From: Shewanella inventionis
GTDB taxonomy: Bacteria; Pseudomonadota; Gammaproteobacteria; Enterobacterales; Shewanellaceae
Assembly (NCBI RefSeq): GCF_014641855.1
Contig: NZ_BMII01000017.1
Span: forward strand, 58,846 to 122,845
Length of the DNA: 64,000 bases
Direction of reading: 5' to 3'
Part shown: positions 9,165-20,075 of the stretch, piece after piece
Layout of the letters: every line of letters begins with the position of its first letter
Numbering within the stretch: position 1 is the first letter of the stretch
Position numbers and translations under genes: made by a program
Notes under the pieces: model-generated
The model's database searches: none
Seen by the model: only the letters and a program-made list of their open reading frames with translations
Told to the model about the DNA's origin: nothing

Positions 9165-9704
9165 TCAATTGTGCGGCTGGGCTAGTGATAGAGCATAGTT
9201 TATGTCTTTAATCATCAATACCTTAGGGAGTTCAATGCCGTTTGGGTAAACGGAGCTATACACTTTATTAAAGGGCGTACCCGCTACTGATTGTAGCCCC
9301 ATGTATTGCTCGATTACGGTATCTGCTTGAGTCCAATCACCTTGCATTAAGATAATGTTAGGTTGATTTAATTGATTTACCACCTGCTCGCGGTGCAACA
9401 CATTGGCTTTATTGGTTTGGCATGGCACACACCAGTCGGCCGTAATGTCAACAAATACGATTTTGTCTTGAGATACATATTGGGCAATTTTGTCTGGTTG
9501 CAGTGGTTGCCAGCGTAGCGCTTGATAAGCGAGATAATCCTCGCCTTTATTGATAAATGCAATCACCCCAGCAAAACAAAGGCCCATGAATGCCAGCATA
9601 ATAATCACAAGTGTTGGGATAGCCTTACCTTTTGTTTTGGCCCAAATGAGGCCCACAACAGCAGTAAATAATACCGCCAGTAATATCATCATTAAAATTG
9701 TCAT
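9165..9704 (-). CDS. membrane-anchored thioredoxin-like protein (DsbD/ScsB C-terminal domain type)
   Basis: A 179-aa protein with two N-terminal membrane segments (about 2-22 and 30-52) and then a thioredoxin fold with FVDITADWCVPCQTNK. This matches the gamma domain of DsbD/ScsB-type reductases, where ADWCxxC is typical, and the later conserved GTPFNKVY is also as in that domain. The N-terminal periplasmic domain and most of the transmembrane electron-relay domain of full-length DsbD are absent. It may be a stand-alone thiol-disulphide exchanger, or a degraded DsbD. It is divergent from the LysE-family gene and convergent with the TonB receptor. Its redox partner is unknown. Confidence 0.7.
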   Translation of the reverse strand: MTILMMILLAVLFTAVVGLIWAKTKGKAIPTLVIIMLAFMGLCFAGVIAFINKGEDYLAYQALRWQPLQPDKIAQYVSQDKIVFVDITADWCVPCQTNKANVLHREQVVNQLNQPNIILMQGDWTQADTVIEQYMGLQSVAGTPFNKVYSSVYPNGIELPKVLMIKDINYALSLAQPHN

Positions 9705-9790
9705 ATAGTCTGTTATTTATGATAGTGCAAAGTGAGGTAACATTAGCAACGCACGCTTAATTGGTTGTTAAAAATAAAGACAGAGGTGTT

Positions 9791-10408
9791 ATGACATTTA
9801 GTGCTTGGTTAGGACTGTTGGCAATTTGTTGTTTGGGGGCGATGTCGCCAGGCCCGAGCTTAGCTATGGTAGTAAAACATACCTTGAGTGGAGGCCGTTT
9901 ACATGGCGTGGTATGTGCTTGGGCACACTCGATTGGGATTGGTGTTTATGCGTTAATCACATTACTTGGTTTAGCTGCGGTATTAAAAGCTTCGCCTGTG
10001 ATGTTTAATGCAATTGCCGTTGTGGGTGCGCTATATCTAGCGTGGATAGGGATTCAGTCATTGCGATCTAAAGGAGGGATGCAGCAAAAATTAGCTGCCG
10101 GAAAACCGAGCCGTTTGTGGGAGGCCGCACGTGATGGCATTGCTATTTCATTATTTAACCCTAAAATTTTATTGTTTTTTTTAGCATTATTTAGCCAGTT
10201 TGTGCTTGCTGCTCAAACCACTGTTGGTCAGGGGTTAATCGTTTTGACTCCGTTAGTGGTTGACGGTCTTTGGTATACCATCATCGCATTTGTGTTATCA
10301 CACGCTGCGGTATTGCCTAAGTTGCGTGAAAAGTCGCAATTAATTGACCGTTTGTCTGGTGTTGTGCTGATTTTATTGTCGATAAGAGTGATTTATTCTT
10401 TGCTTTAA
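9791..10408 (+). CDS. LysE/RhtB family amino-acid exporter
   Basis: A 205-aa inner-membrane efflux protein with about six membrane segments. The N-terminal motif GAMSPGPSLAMVVKHTLSGG is the family hallmark (PGP near residue 20). Members export amino acids such as homoserine, threonine or leucine, or their derivatives, by proton exchange. ATG 9791 is chosen because AGAGGTG lies just upstream; the frame is open further 5' but has only a weak TTG. It is a single-gene unit ended by a terminator. The exact substrate cannot be told from sequence. Confidence 0.85.
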   Translation: MTFSAWLGLLAICCLGAMSPGPSLAMVVKHTLSGGRLHGVVCAWAHSIGIGVYALITLLGLAAVLKASPVMFNAIAVVGALYLAWIGIQSLRSKGGMQQKLAAGKPSRLWEAARDGIAISLFNPKILLFFLALFSQFVLAAQTTVGQGLIVLTPLVVDGLWYTIIAFVLSHAAVLPKLREKSQLIDRLSGVVLILLSIRVIYSLL

Positions 10409-10423
10409 TGCATTCGACAAGCC

Positions 10424-10450
10424 AAAAAACCATCAATGAGATGGTTTTTT
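10424..10450. terminator. intrinsic terminator between convergent genes
   Basis: AAAAAACCAT-caatgag-ATGGTTTTTT, a perfect 10-bp stem with A/T tails, between the stops of the LysE-type gene and the DUF3144 gene. Confidence 0.85.
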
Positions 10451-10470
10451 GCCTTTGATATTATGGGGTG

Positions 10471-10788
10471 TTATTCCCCGTTAAATACCTGTACGCCATC
10501 ATCCGCTGGTTTCTGAGCGGGGACTGGTGGATTGACTATATGGTCATCTAAGTTTTCATTTAGCATGGCTTTAAATTCGTTAGAAAACCATTCCAAGGCA
10601 TTGTCTTTTTCTGCTGCTAAGTCGGTTGACTTAATTGCGGCTTCAAATGCGTTATAACGAGCCGCCGCAAATCTCATTGCTGTGCCCACTTTGCCAATAT
10701 CATTTTCTTGTTGGCTTAGTTGATTGGCTAATGCGATAAATTGATCGGCAATTTGGTACATGGTGAGTTCAGTTTTTTCTTCAGACAT
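10471..10788 (-). CDS. DUF3144 family protein
   Basis: A 105-aa acidic soluble protein that matches DUF3144: IADQFIALANQ near the start, then AMRFAAARYNAFEAA and the LDDHIVNPPVP tail. It is mostly helical and has no catalytic motif I can name. ATG 10788 is chosen; the frame extends three codons upstream to a GTG at 10797. Function unknown. The 270 bases between it and ung hold no gene. Confidence 0.72.
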   Translation of the reverse strand: MSEEKTELTMYQIADQFIALANQLSQQENDIGKVGTAMRFAAARYNAFEAAIKSTDLAAEKDNALEWFSNEFKAMLNENLDDHIVNPPVPAQKPADDGVQVFNGE

Positions 10789-11075
10789 TAGATCCACTTT
10801 GTTAATGAGTAAGTTTGCTTTGAGTGTAACGATTTCTATATAAAATATCAGGTAATAAGTTAACTAATGAGAGGTGTAGCCAATCTAAAGCTTGGATGGA
10901 TATATCGCTATTATTGATTTGCTGTCAGCTTATTAACAAAAACGGGTTGCCTTGATAAGGTTGATGTCGGACTGACCCTTTATACAAGGAGGGCAAAACG
11001 GCCTATCGCTCGTGTTTAGTCGCATGTCATGGCATCATATTTACTAAGTCGTTTTATACAGTGAAGAGAGAAACT

Positions 11076-11738
11076 ATGGTCGCCAGCTGGCAAGCATTAT
11101 GTAAACAGCAAGCAGCACAATTATATTATCAACAACTACAGCAGTTTATTGCGTTGCAGCGAGCTCAAGGTAAGGTGATTTACCCACCGGATAGTGAAGT
11201 GTTCACTGCATTTGATTTAACGCCACTAGACAAGGTTAAAGTCGTTATATTAGGTCAGGATCCTTATCATGGCCCCAATCAGGCACATGGCTTGTCTTTT
11301 TCGGTTAAAAAAGGGGTTAAGCCACCTCCGTCATTAGCCAATATTTATAAAGAACTCAGCAATGATATTGAGGGCTTTACGATCCCTTTACACGGTGACT
11401 TGTCTACCTGGGCTCGGCAGGGAGTATTATTACTCAATACCGTGTTAACTGTTGAGCAAGGCGCTGCTCATTCACACGCTAAAGCGGGGTGGGAAACATT
11501 TACTGATGAAGTGTTAAATGTGCTTAACCAACAAAATAGGCCCATTATTTTTGTACTTTGGGGAAACCACGCAATTCAGAAAGGCCGATTAATTAACGCG
11601 AAGCATCATACCGTGTTAAGTGGGCCACACCCGTCTCCGTTGTCGGCATATCGAGGATTTTTTGGTTGTCAGCACTTTTCAAAGATTAATAAAATACTCC
11701 ATGTGCAGGGTGACACACAGATTGACTGGCAAGTTTAA
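11076..11738 (+). CDS. ung: uracil-DNA glycosylase
   Basis: Removes uracil from DNA, starting base-excision repair. The 220-aa product has the family-1 motifs: the catalytic water-activating GQDPYHG (Asp), the uracil-binding segment around [10 protein letters not shown], and the minor-groove loop [13 protein letters not shown] containing the catalytic His. ATG 11076 is preferred to the upstream GTG 11061 because AAGAGAG lies directly before it. Length is close to E. coli Ung (229 aa). Monocistronic and convergent with ispB. Confidence 0.97.
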   Translation: MVASWQALCKQQAAQLYYQQLQQFIALQRAQGKVIYPPDSEVFTAFDLTPLDKVKVVILGQDPYHGPNQAHGLSFSVKKGVKPPPSLANIYKELSNDIEGFTIPLHGDLSTWARQGVLLLNTVLTVEQGAAHSHAKAGWETFTDEVLNVLNQQNRPIIFVLWGNHAIQKGRLINAKHHTVLSGPHPSPLSAYRGFFGCQHFSKINKILHVQGDTQIDWQV

Positions 11739-11751
11739 CGTAGTGTGATGA

Positions 11752-11777
11752 GGCGCATTTACAATGATAAATGCGCC
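11752..11777. terminator. inverted repeat between ung and ispB, possible terminator
   Basis: GGCGCATTTA-caatga-TAAATGCGCC is a perfect 10-bp stem in the 49-bp convergent gap. It lacks a clear U-tract on either strand, so termination would be weak or factor-assisted. Confidence 0.5.
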
Positions 11778-11787
11778 GACATTGGGA

Positions 11788-12759
11788 TTAATTGTTACGG
11801 TTAACCGATAAGTGGGCTAAAGATATCAATGCTTGCTTGTATTCACTTTCAGGGAAAATAGCCAATGCATCAATGGCTTTTTGTGCTTCGACTTGGGCCT
11901 TTTCTTGAGTGTACAATAATGCACCAGACTCATGTAACGCAGCTAAAATTTCATCAATAGCTTTAGTGCCATCACTTTGCTCAATCGCTTCGCGGATCAG
12001 CTTTTTCGCGGCAATAGAGCCATTTTCCATAGCGTAAATTAGCGGTAAGGTTGGTTTGCCTTCAGCTAGGTCATCACCAATGTTTTTTCCTAATTCATCA
12101 GCATTGGCTGTGTAGTCAAGTAAATCATCAGTTAGCTGAAAGGCTGTACCTAAATATTTGCCATAGTCACCAAGAGCTTGTTCTTGTTCAGCACTAACGT
12201 TGGCTAATACCCCAGCTAGTTGAGTTGCCGCTTCGAATAATTTAGCGGTTTTGCAATAAATAACCCGCATGTAATTTTCTTCGCTGGTATTGGGGTCGTT
12301 ACAGTTCATTAACTGCAGTACTTCACCTTCAGCAAGGATGTTAGTGGTATGTGCCAGGACTTGAAGCACTTTCATGCTGTCTAGCTCTGTCATCATTTGA
12401 AATGAACGGGTGTATAAAAAGTCACCAACCAATACGCTGGCACTATTACCAAAAAGTGCGTTGGCTGTTTCGCGACCGCGGCGCAAGGTTGACTCGTCGA
12501 CTACGTCGTCATGCAACAATGATGCTGTGTGAATAAACTCGATAATGGCTGCAAGCTTAAGGTGATGCTCACCTTTGTAGTTAACCGCTTTGGCGGCGAG
12601 TACTGATAATAACGGACGTAAACGCTTACCGCCGCCATTGATAATGTAATAACCTAGTTGGTTTATCAAGGCTACATCAGATTCAAGTTGTTTATATATC
12701 AGCTGATTGACTGCTTGCATATCAGTGTCAGCCAGTTGACGAATGGCGTTTAAATCCAT
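11788..12759 (-). CDS. ispB: octaprenyl diphosphate synthase
   Basis: Elongates farnesyl diphosphate to the octaprenyl chain used for ubiquinone and menaquinone side chains. From ATG 12759 the protein has 323 aa, the same as E. coli IspB, and starts MDLNAIRQLADTDMQAVN. The two aspartate-rich motifs, LLHDDVVDE and LTDDLLDY, are intact, as are GGGKRLRP and GDFLYTR. The frame is open 16 codons further upstream but the family start fits 12759. It is divergent from rplU across a 449-bp gap, the same arrangement as ispB-rplU in E. coli. Confidence 0.96.
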   Translation of the reverse strand: MDLNAIRQLADTDMQAVNQLIYKQLESDVALINQLGYYIINGGGKRLRPLLSVLAAKAVNYKGEHHLKLAAIIEFIHTASLLHDDVVDESTLRRGRETANALFGNSASVLVGDFLYTRSFQMMTELDSMKVLQVLAHTTNILAEGEVLQLMNCNDPNTSEENYMRVIYCKTAKLFEAATQLAGVLANVSAEQEQALGDYGKYLGTAFQLTDDLLDYTANADELGKNIGDDLAEGKPTLPLIYAMENGSIAAKKLIREAIEQSDGTKAIDEILAALHESGALLYTQEKAQVEAQKAIDALAIFPESEYKQALISLAHLSVNRNN

Positions 12760-12976
12760 AATAGTCTCTGGTTGTTGGACGACAGGGTTTACACCCTTAA
12801 TTATCATATCGAATTTGAGCGCATATCTTACAGGATATCAACGCTATTTTTCAAAGTAAGTATTGTATCAAACCTGTATTACGCAATGCTGATACTGTTT
12901 TACTTTAATCTATTTTTTATCCACTTAGCTTAAAAAGATGGCGTTAAACCGCTTCAATCACTGTGTTTATTTATTT

Positions 12977-13005
12977 TTGTGAATCTTGTTATGTCGCGCT
13001 AATAT
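12977..13005 (+). promoter_or_regulatory. sigma70-like promoter of a candidate short RNA upstream of rplU
   Basis: TTGTGA (12977-12982), a 17-bp spacer, and TAATAT (13000-13005). Transcription would start near 13012 and meet a strong terminator about 55-60 bases later. Confidence 0.5.
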
Positions 13006-13011
13006 GGTAGC

Positions 13012-13073
13012 TAATTTTTAGCAAGGGCACATTAGCTATTAATGAATAGTGTGCAGTTATGTGCTCTTTTTTA
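13012..13073 (+). ncRNA. candidate short RNA or attenuated leader upstream of rplU
   Basis: A sigma70-like promoter is followed, within about 60 bases, by a small hairpin GCTAA-ttt-TTAGC (13010-13022) and a long terminator stem AGGGCACAT/ATGTGCTCT (13024-13032 with 13059-13067) that ends in six T residues. No plus-strand gene lies upstream that would need this terminator. The rplU promoter lies downstream of it. This could be a free sRNA of about 60 nt, or a leader whose terminator is bypassed to read into rplU-rpmA. No known RNA family was recognised. Confidence 0.4.
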
Positions 13074-13092
13074 TTTGAATGTGAATTAGGGC

Positions 13093-13121
13093 TTGCCTGA
13101 TGGCAATTCTTCGCGTAGAAT
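13093..13121 (+). promoter_or_regulatory. sigma70 promoter of rplU-rpmA
   Basis: TTGCCT (13093-13098), exactly 17 bp, TAGAAT (13116-13121); expected start near 13128, giving an ~80-nt leader before rplU. Confidence 0.65.
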
Positions 13122-13208
13122 CCGCGCCCATTGTCATTAAAAGTTTTTTAGCACCTAGTCTCGTCAATTATACGAGTTAGCGTGTTAGTCATTTGGAGTA
13201 AAATAGCT

Positions 13209-13520
13209 ATGTACGCTGTTTTTCAAAGTGGCGGAAAGCAACACCGTGTTGCTGAAGGTCATACAGTTCGTTTAGAAAAATTAGAAGTTGCTACTGGTGA
13301 AACCGTAGAATTCGATCAAGTTTTATTGATCGCTGATGGTGAAACAGTACATGTTGGTGCTCCTTTAGTTGCTGGCGGTAAAGTCGTAGCTGAAGTTGTT
13401 GGCCACGGTCGCGGCGAAAAGGTAACTATCGTTAAGTTCCGTCGTCGTAAGCACCACGACAAGAAGATGGGCCACCGTCAGTGGTTCACTGAAGTTAAAA
13501 TCACTGCGATTAACGCATAA
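13209..13520 (+). CDS. rplU: 50S ribosomal protein L21
   Basis: A 103-aa large-subunit protein that contacts 23S rRNA with L20. It starts [14 protein letters not shown] and contains [16 protein letters not shown], the diagnostic C-terminal basic block. Length equals E. coli L21 (103 aa). ATG 13209 is the family start; an upstream in-frame extension from 13182 is not used. It is followed after 16 bases by rpmA in the usual operon. Confidence 0.98.
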   Translation: MYAVFQSGGKQHRVAEGHTVRLEKLEVATGETVEFDQVLLIADGETVHVGAPLVAGGKVVAEVVGHGRGEKVTIVKFRRRKHHDKKMGHRQWFTEVKITAINA

Positions 13521-13533
13521 TTTAGGAGTCTAA

Positions 13534-13791
<258 letters not shown>

Positions 13792-13812
13792 TTCTTTACA
13801 ACGCTAGATCTC

Positions 13813-13845
13813 GAAAGCCCTGCCTATGGTGGGGCTTTTGTGTTT
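13813..13845 (+). terminator. intrinsic terminator after rpmA
   Basis: GAAAGCCC...GGGGCTTTT stem followed by a T-rich tract, 20 bases after the rpmA stop. Confidence 0.75.
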
Positions 13846-13975
13846 TTTATATCATTAAATTTCCATGGGAAGTTTGATGATTTTAGTTTATATGCAGTAG
13901 GCGATATCGTGATGAATGCTATCTTCAGCGCTTTCCTGCAAATCCCATTGATTTGGGGTTATAATTACAGAATAA

Positions 13976-15160
<1,185 letters not shown>

Positions 15161-15180
15161 CATACTCATTTGAGAAAATT

Positions 15181-15939
15181 GTGTACGCAGATAGTCAAAA
15201 TGATATTACTCGCCTTGTAGTGCGCTGTGCACAGTTATTGTTAGCCTATGGCGCTGAGTCTGATCTTGTTGAAGAAATCAGTCAGCGCCTTGGTAAAGCC
15301 CTTGGGCTTGCAAGTATTGAGTTATCTATTTCTTCTAATGCATTAGTGTTAACCAGTCTGGTTCATGGGCGCTGTATAACAACTACTCGTCGTATTCGTG
15401 CTCATGGCATTAATATGATGGTTATTTGCGAACTGCAACGCATTTGTATCCTAGCTGAAAAAGGGATTTATGGTGCAAATGATGTACGACGTCGTCTAGC
15501 CCACATAAAACCTAAGAGTTATCCCGCTGTTGCTGTTGTCCCTATGATTGGCCTTTCTTGTGCTAGTTTTTGTCACTTATTTGATGGTGACACTTTTGCT
15601 TGTTTGATCACTTTTTTTGCCTCTGCTATCGGCATGATGGTGAGGTTATTTTTAGCATCTAGACATTTCAATCTTTTGGTGAACTTTTCAATTACTGCCT
15701 TTGTTATTACTGCTGTTGCTCAAATTGGTTATGTTTGGCCGATTACCGCAACTCCACAAGCAACAATGGCTGCTAGTGTACTGATGTTGGTGCCTGGGTT
15801 TCCGTTAATTAATGCGATTTCTGATATGGTAAAAGGCCATATGAATGTGGGTATTTCTCGTTGGGGACATGCCTCTTTACTCACATTAGCCTCGGTGATA
15901 GGTATTACCATTGCAATGCAAATGGGTGGGATTTTTTAA
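15181..15939 (+). CDS. yjjP: threonine/serine exporter-like protein, large subunit (YjjP family)
   Basis: A 252-aa protein matching DUF1212/ThrE N-terminal half: a soluble N-terminal region (MYADSQNDITRLVVRCAQLLLAYGAE) to about residue 115, then five or so membrane helices with VPGFPLINAISDMVKGH near residue 205. It starts at GTG, 20 bases after obgE. Its stop overlaps the yjjB start by one base. YjjP and YjjB act together; E. coli YjjPB is reported as a succinate exporter, and the family is also annotated as a threonine/serine exporter. The true substrate here is unknown. Confidence 0.86.
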   Translation: MYADSQNDITRLVVRCAQLLLAYGAESDLVEEISQRLGKALGLASIELSISSNALVLTSLVHGRCITTTRRIRAHGINMMVICELQRICILAEKGIYGANDVRRRLAHIKPKSYPAVAVVPMIGLSCASFCHLFDGDTFACLITFFASAIGMMVRLFLASRHFNLLVNFSITAFVITAVAQIGYVWPITATPQATMAASVLMLVPGFPLINAISDMVKGHMNVGISRWGHASLLTLASVIGITIAMQMGGIF

Positions 15940-16409
15940 TGCTATCCTTACTAACCACCTTACTTCACGACGCCTTTTTTTCTGCTATCCCTGCAGTGGG
16001 TTTTGCGATGGTGTTTAATGTCCCGAAACGTTATCTATTATATTGTGCTATTGCTGGCGCTATAGGTCATAGTTTTAGAACCTTGTTATTGCAGTTTTCT
16101 ATGCCAATTGAATGGGCTACTTTTGTTGCTGCTGCCCTTGTGGGGGTCATCACCATAAGGTTTGCAAAACGCCATCTTGCTCCGCCTCTTATGTATGCCG
16201 TTGCGGCTATTATTCCAATGGTACCAGGAACTTATGCTTTTAATACTGTGATCGCGCTTATTCAGTTAACAGCTCAAAGCCAGGTAAGTCCGGAATTGAC
16301 TGCACAGGTTATCCTTAATGGCTTAAAGACAGTATTTATACTAGGTGCGCTTGCGGTTGGTTTGGCTTTACCGAGTTTATTGTATTATCGCACTCGTCCA
16401 ATTATTTAA
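15939..16409 (+). CDS. yjjB: threonine/serine exporter-like protein, small subunit (YjjB family, DUF3815)
   Basis: A 156-aa hydrophobic protein with about four membrane segments and the family motif IIPMVPGTYAFNT near residue 95-107. It corresponds to the C-terminal half of fused ThrE proteins. The ATG overlaps the last base of the yjjP stop codon (TAATG), which shows translational coupling. The frame is open further upstream inside yjjP but that part is not the real N-terminus. Confidence 0.87.
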   Translation: MLSLLTTLLHDAFFSAIPAVGFAMVFNVPKRYLLYCAIAGAIGHSFRTLLLQFSMPIEWATFVAAALVGVITIRFAKRHLAPPLMYAVAAIIPMVPGTYAFNTVIALIQLTAQSQVSPELTAQVILNGLKTVFILGALAVGLALPSLLYYRTRPII

Positions 16410-16598
16410 TGTAATCAATTTTTGACACAGTTTGCACCGCGCGTTCAACCTAAATATCGCTGTTAATACTTCAAGCACGATAACATTATCATATTGGGTT
16501 GGCGCAATTAGCGCTGAGGATGGAGCATAGTGATATCTGAACTCATCATCTGGCTAGCTAAACGAGATGTATGGCCGTTTTAACATAAGGACTTTTAA

Positions 16599-17081
16599 AT
16601 GCGTATCGCGATGATTGCCGCCATGGCAAATAATAGAGTGATTGGCAAAGACAACAAAATGCCTTGGCATTTGCCTGAAGATTTACGTCATTTCAAAGCA
16701 ATGACATTATCAAAACCTGTCGTCATGGGCCGCAAAACATACGAGTCTATAGGTCGTCCTTTACCCGGTCGTCATAACATAGTGATTAGCCGTAATGATC
16801 GGTTAGTTATTGATGGTGTAACCTGTGTAACTAGCTTCGAACAGGCTTTAGTTTCTGCGGGTGACTGTGAAGAAGTCGTTGTGATTGGTGGCGGCCAACT
16901 TTACGAACAATTATTACCTAAAGCTGATGTGTTATATCTTACCTTGATTGATTTAGATGTTGAGGGTGATACGGTATTTCCTGATTGGGACGATGGTTCG
17001 TGGGAGATTGAGAACTCAGAAACTGCAACAAACGACAAAGGATTGCAATATAGCTTTAACACCTTAGTAAAAAAGTGTTAA
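16599..17081 (+). CDS. folA: dihydrofolate reductase
   Basis: Reduces dihydrofolate to tetrahydrofolate with NADPH. The 160-aa product (E. coli 159) begins MRIAMIAAMANNRVIG and has the Met20-loop segment KDNKMPWHLPEDL with the catalytic acid (D near residue 28), the NADPH site VMGRKTYESIGRPLPGR, and VIGGGQLYEQ. A ribosome site AAGGAC lies before the ATG. It stands alone between yjjB and a DUF3718 gene. Confidence 0.97.
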   Translation: MRIAMIAAMANNRVIGKDNKMPWHLPEDLRHFKAMTLSKPVVMGRKTYESIGRPLPGRHNIVISRNDRLVIDGVTCVTSFEQALVSAGDCEEVVVIGGGQLYEQLLPKADVLYLTLIDLDVEGDTVFPDWDDGSWEIENSETATNDKGLQYSFNTLVKKC

Positions 17082-17178
17082 ATTAATCACGTTTATACCC
17101 TGAAATTAATATGCAACTGTAAACTTCACTGTCTACAGTATGTATAGCTATATAACTATAAAGATAAAGGAGTGTCAG

Positions 17179-17586
17179 ATGCGTCTATTGCCTGTGGCTA
17201 TTGCAGCCCTGATTGCAGCATCTTCTGTGTCAGCCCCTGCTGTTGCTAATACAGAACAATTAGTAGCAAACATTTGTGATTATGTTAAGTCAGACGACAA
17301 AAACCGCTTACGTAAAAAGATGAAAGAAAGCCGCGTCAAATTACGTAACGTTTATTCTAGCATTTCTTGTGATGGCAGCAGTTTATTGCGTACTGCCTAC
17401 AGTTCAAATGCGAATGATGTCGGTGAGTTTATCGCAAAACGTATGCCATCGTCTGACCTTGCAGCCCCTGAAGCAGATGGTAAAACCATCTTAGATTGGG
17501 CTTCAGCTAACGGCCATAGCAGCGGTCCTATTACCGATGCAATTAAAGGTCGTATTGGTGGTGCTGGCGGAGATGATGACGAGTAA
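17179..17586 (+). CDS. DUF3718 family periplasmic protein
   Basis: A 135-aa secreted protein with a signal peptide of about 24 residues (MRLLPVAIAALIAASSV..., cleaved near AVA-NTE). Two cysteines in the mature part (NICDYVKS and SISCDGSS) probably form a disulphide, and the C-terminus is acidic (GGDDDE). AAGGAGT is just before ATG 17179; an upstream ATG at 17140 has no ribosome site. The family is common in Shewanella and relatives and has no known function. It is ended by a strong terminator. Confidence 0.72.
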   Translation: MRLLPVAIAALIAASSVSAPAVANTEQLVANICDYVKSDDKNRLRKKMKESRVKLRNVYSSISCDGSSLLRTAYSSNANDVGEFIAKRMPSSDLAAPEADGKTILDWASANGHSSGPITDAIKGRIGGAGGDDDE

Positions 17587-17612
17587 TCGTTAGATTTTTT
17601 GATTGAGTAAAT

Positions 17613-17646
17613 AAAAATACCGATAAATGTTTATCGGTATTTTTTT
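17613..17646 (+). terminator. intrinsic terminator after the DUF3718 gene
   Basis: AAAAATACCGATAAA/TTTATCGGTATTTTT, a 15-bp stem with a two-base loop and T-tract. Confidence 0.88.
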
Positions 17647-17661
17647 GCCTTTTTCTCATTA

Positions 17662-17745
17662 TCCCAATCAGGAAAATGATCACATTATCGTGCTGATTGA
17701 TGTTAATACCAATCAGGGAAATGACCAGAGATAGCTGATTGATAT
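17662..17745. repeat. two copies of a ~40-bp palindromic dispersed repeat
   Basis: Units at 17662-17700 and 17706-17745 share the form CCAATCAGGnAAATGA...CTGATTGATA, with CAATCAG and CTGATTG as the inverted ends. A third copy of the same design is at 48170-48213. They sit in the convergent gap between the DUF3718 terminator and the chemoreceptor terminator. Confidence 0.7.
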
Positions 17746-17749
17746 AAAA

Positions 17750-17775
17750 TAAAAAGCCCCCTAAGGAGCTTTAAA
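17750..17775 (-). terminator. intrinsic terminator of the chemoreceptor gene
   Basis: Read on the minus strand: AAAGCTCC-tta-GGGGGCTTT followed by TTTATTTT, 25 bases after the stop. Confidence 0.8.
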
Positions 17776-17799
17776 AAAAGAGTCTGTAGCACACGTGCG

Positions 17800-19821
17800 T
17801 TACACTTTAAACTCACGTACAGAGGCTTGTAGCTCTTCAGCAAGCATTGCAACCTGGTGGCTAGACTGTGCTGTTTGATCCGCCCCAGTGGCTGTTTCTT
17901 CAGAAATAGATGCAATGTGTTCTAGTTTTTCAGAAACCTGCTGGCTGACAATGTTTTGCTCTTGAGCTGCTTGAGCAATATGGTTACCAGAGTCGTAGGC
18001 TCTATGAACAGATTTGCTGATGGTTTCTAAAGCGAGGTTGGCTTGCTCGTTTTTCTCTACGCAACTGCTTGCCTGCGTACGCCCAAACTCCATGACGGCT
18101 ACGGCTTCTTGCGTGCCTACCTGCAGAACTTCAATCATTTGCTGAATTTCACGGGTAGAGTGTTGAGTGCGTGACGCAAGGTTGCGTACTTCATCGGCAA
18201 CAACAGCGAAGCCTCGACCTTGCTCACCCGCTCTTGCTGCTTCAATGGCGGCATTAAGGGCTAATAGATTTGTTTGGTCTGCGATGCCTCTGATCACGTC
18301 AAGGATTGAACCGATAGAGGCGCTGTCAGAATGAACTTTATTAATAACAATGCCTGCTTTGGCGACTTCTTCTGCCAATGCCAGAATGGTGTTCTTGCTT
18401 TCTTCTGCAAGTGAGCGCATGTGTTGGGCTTCTTGGTCGGCCTGTTTGATTTCATTTAAAGCTTGGTCTGCACTCATTGACACCTGTTGAGCGCTGGAGC
18501 TTAATTGTGTTGTTGCAGTAGCAACTTGGTCAACTTGGCTTTTTTGCTCTTGAATACCGATTGTTGTTTGTGACGTAATCGCTGAGGTTTGTTCTGCGGC
18601 AGCAGCCAGTTGATTTGCCCTGTCAACAATACCCACAATTAAGCTTCGTAAACTGTCGACTAAACGGTTGCAGTTTTTTGCGAGTTCGGCAAATTCATCA
18701 TGACCAGAGTCATCTAATTTATGAGTTAAATCACCTGACGCTAATACATTAAGTGCTTGGTTCACTTTTTCTAAAGATTTGGTTAATGGGGTAATAACAG
18801 CAATGCTCACCACAATGGCAACAACGATTGCAAACAGCACTACACCTAGGGTTTTATAGAATGCTGAATCGATAATATTGAGTGCTTGTGAGCTGATTTC
18901 TGCGGTAAATGTGTCAATTGATTTTGCGAGCATTGTCATCTTCATATTGACATCTTTTGCAGCGATTTGTGTTTCATTAAACAGTTTAGCTGCGGCAAAC
19001 TCGTGATTAAGCTGTTGCTGTTTTAGTGACAAAATGGAGCTACCACCCTCGAGCAATGTAAATACTTTGCTGCTCTCGTTTGATAAGTCTTCTAATATAG
19101 ATTGACTAATAACGCCGGTACCTTGACGGTTTATGTAATCAATTTTAGTTTTTGCTTCACTGACCATATAATCAAGTTCTTTAATGATAAGGTCATATTT
19201 ACTTTGCTCTGTGGCGGCGACTAAATCGTAAATAGTGGTAATAATATTTATCAGGGTACCATCAACTAGGCTTGCCGAAGCGGCTAAACTGCGTTCTGTG
19301 TCATCTTCGCTTGTTTCTAAATCTATTACGTCAAGTAAAATAGACGATGAGTCGTCTGCGGCATTTTCTAAATTACTGCGCATTTTTAATAACTGTTCTT
19401 GCAAGCTAAGCGCGCTTTCTCTTTCGTTAAGCATGGCGGTTTCGCTGGCTTCATAAACGTTATAACTTTTCGTTAACCCGTTTAAAGGTGAGGCAAGTTG
19501 AGTTTGTTGACTCACCAAATTACTTAAACGAGTTAAGTCATTTTTAAAGCTGTTATTGAGTTCTGATAGCTTTTTTTCGATGGCTGGAATTTTAGATGAG
19601 TGCGTACTGTAGTAAGCAAGCATGGCTTCAATTTGCTGGGTGCTTAGGTTTTCACTCAAAATACTGGTGGCTTCTAGTGCGGGTAAGCTGACCGTTTTAA
19701 GCGTGGTGGTGCCATCTTTGATACTGTTGTTACTGAGTAGAGTAACTATCCCAAGGACCACAAGTAACAGGGTTACTACGGTGAAACCACCAATAACCCT
19801 GGTCGCTACATTAATTTTCAT
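17800..19821 (-). CDS. methyl-accepting chemotaxis protein
   Basis: A 673-aa inner-membrane chemoreceptor. TM1 is at about residues 8-29, a large helical periplasmic sensor domain spans ~30-323, TM2 is at ~324-345, HAMP is at ~346-400, and the signalling domain follows. The conserved hairpin tip ([20 protein letters not shown], then [15 protein letters not shown]) lies near residues 510-550. Coiled-coil heptads run on both sides. No C-terminal NWETF-type CheR tether is seen; the protein ends ASVREFKV. The sensor looks like a four-helix-bundle type with unknown ligand. Monocistronic with its own terminator. Confidence 0.93.
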   Translation of the reverse strand: MKINVATRVIGGFTVVTLLLVVLGIVTLLSNNSIKDGTTTLKTVSLPALEATSILSENLSTQQIEAMLAYYSTHSSKIPAIEKKLSELNNSFKNDLTRLSNLVSQQTQLASPLNGLTKSYNVYEASETAMLNERESALSLQEQLLKMRSNLENAADDSSSILLDVIDLETSEDDTERSLAASASLVDGTLINIITTIYDLVAATEQSKYDLIIKELDYMVSEAKTKIDYINRQGTGVISQSILEDLSNESSKVFTLLEGGSSILSLKQQQLNHEFAAAKLFNETQIAAKDVNMKMTMLAKSIDTFTAEISSQALNIIDSAFYKTLGVVLFAIVVAIVVSIAVITPLTKSLEKVNQALNVLASGDLTHKLDDSGHDEFAELAKNCNRLVDSLRSLIVGIVDRANQLAAAAEQTSAITSQTTIGIQEQKSQVDQVATATTQLSSSAQQVSMSADQALNEIKQADQEAQHMRSLAEESKNTILALAEEVAKAGIVINKVHSDSASIGSILDVIRGIADQTNLLALNAAIEAARAGEQGRGFAVVADEVRNLASRTQHSTREIQQMIEVLQVGTQEAVAVMEFGRTQASSCVEKNEQANLALETISKSVHRAYDSGNHIAQAAQEQNIVSQQVSEKLEHIASISEETATGADQTAQSSHQVAMLAEELQASVREFKV

Positions 19822-20075
19822 ACGATACTCCGACTATTATTATTTGATCCTGGCGTTAGTTCTGAATGTGATTTTGATATCAGTTTATCAGCGAAATGAT
19901 GTTACTCAGGTTTGTTTCATCACTTCTCAACGGTATGTTTATCGTGTTATGGGTTGCTACTTGCGCTGCTGTTTAAGATCTCGTTTATTTATAGGGTACT
20001 TCGAGCTTATGCGGCATCGTTAGATAATCAATACGATTGTTATTATTATCGGCAAATTGCTACTTTAGTTTAACG

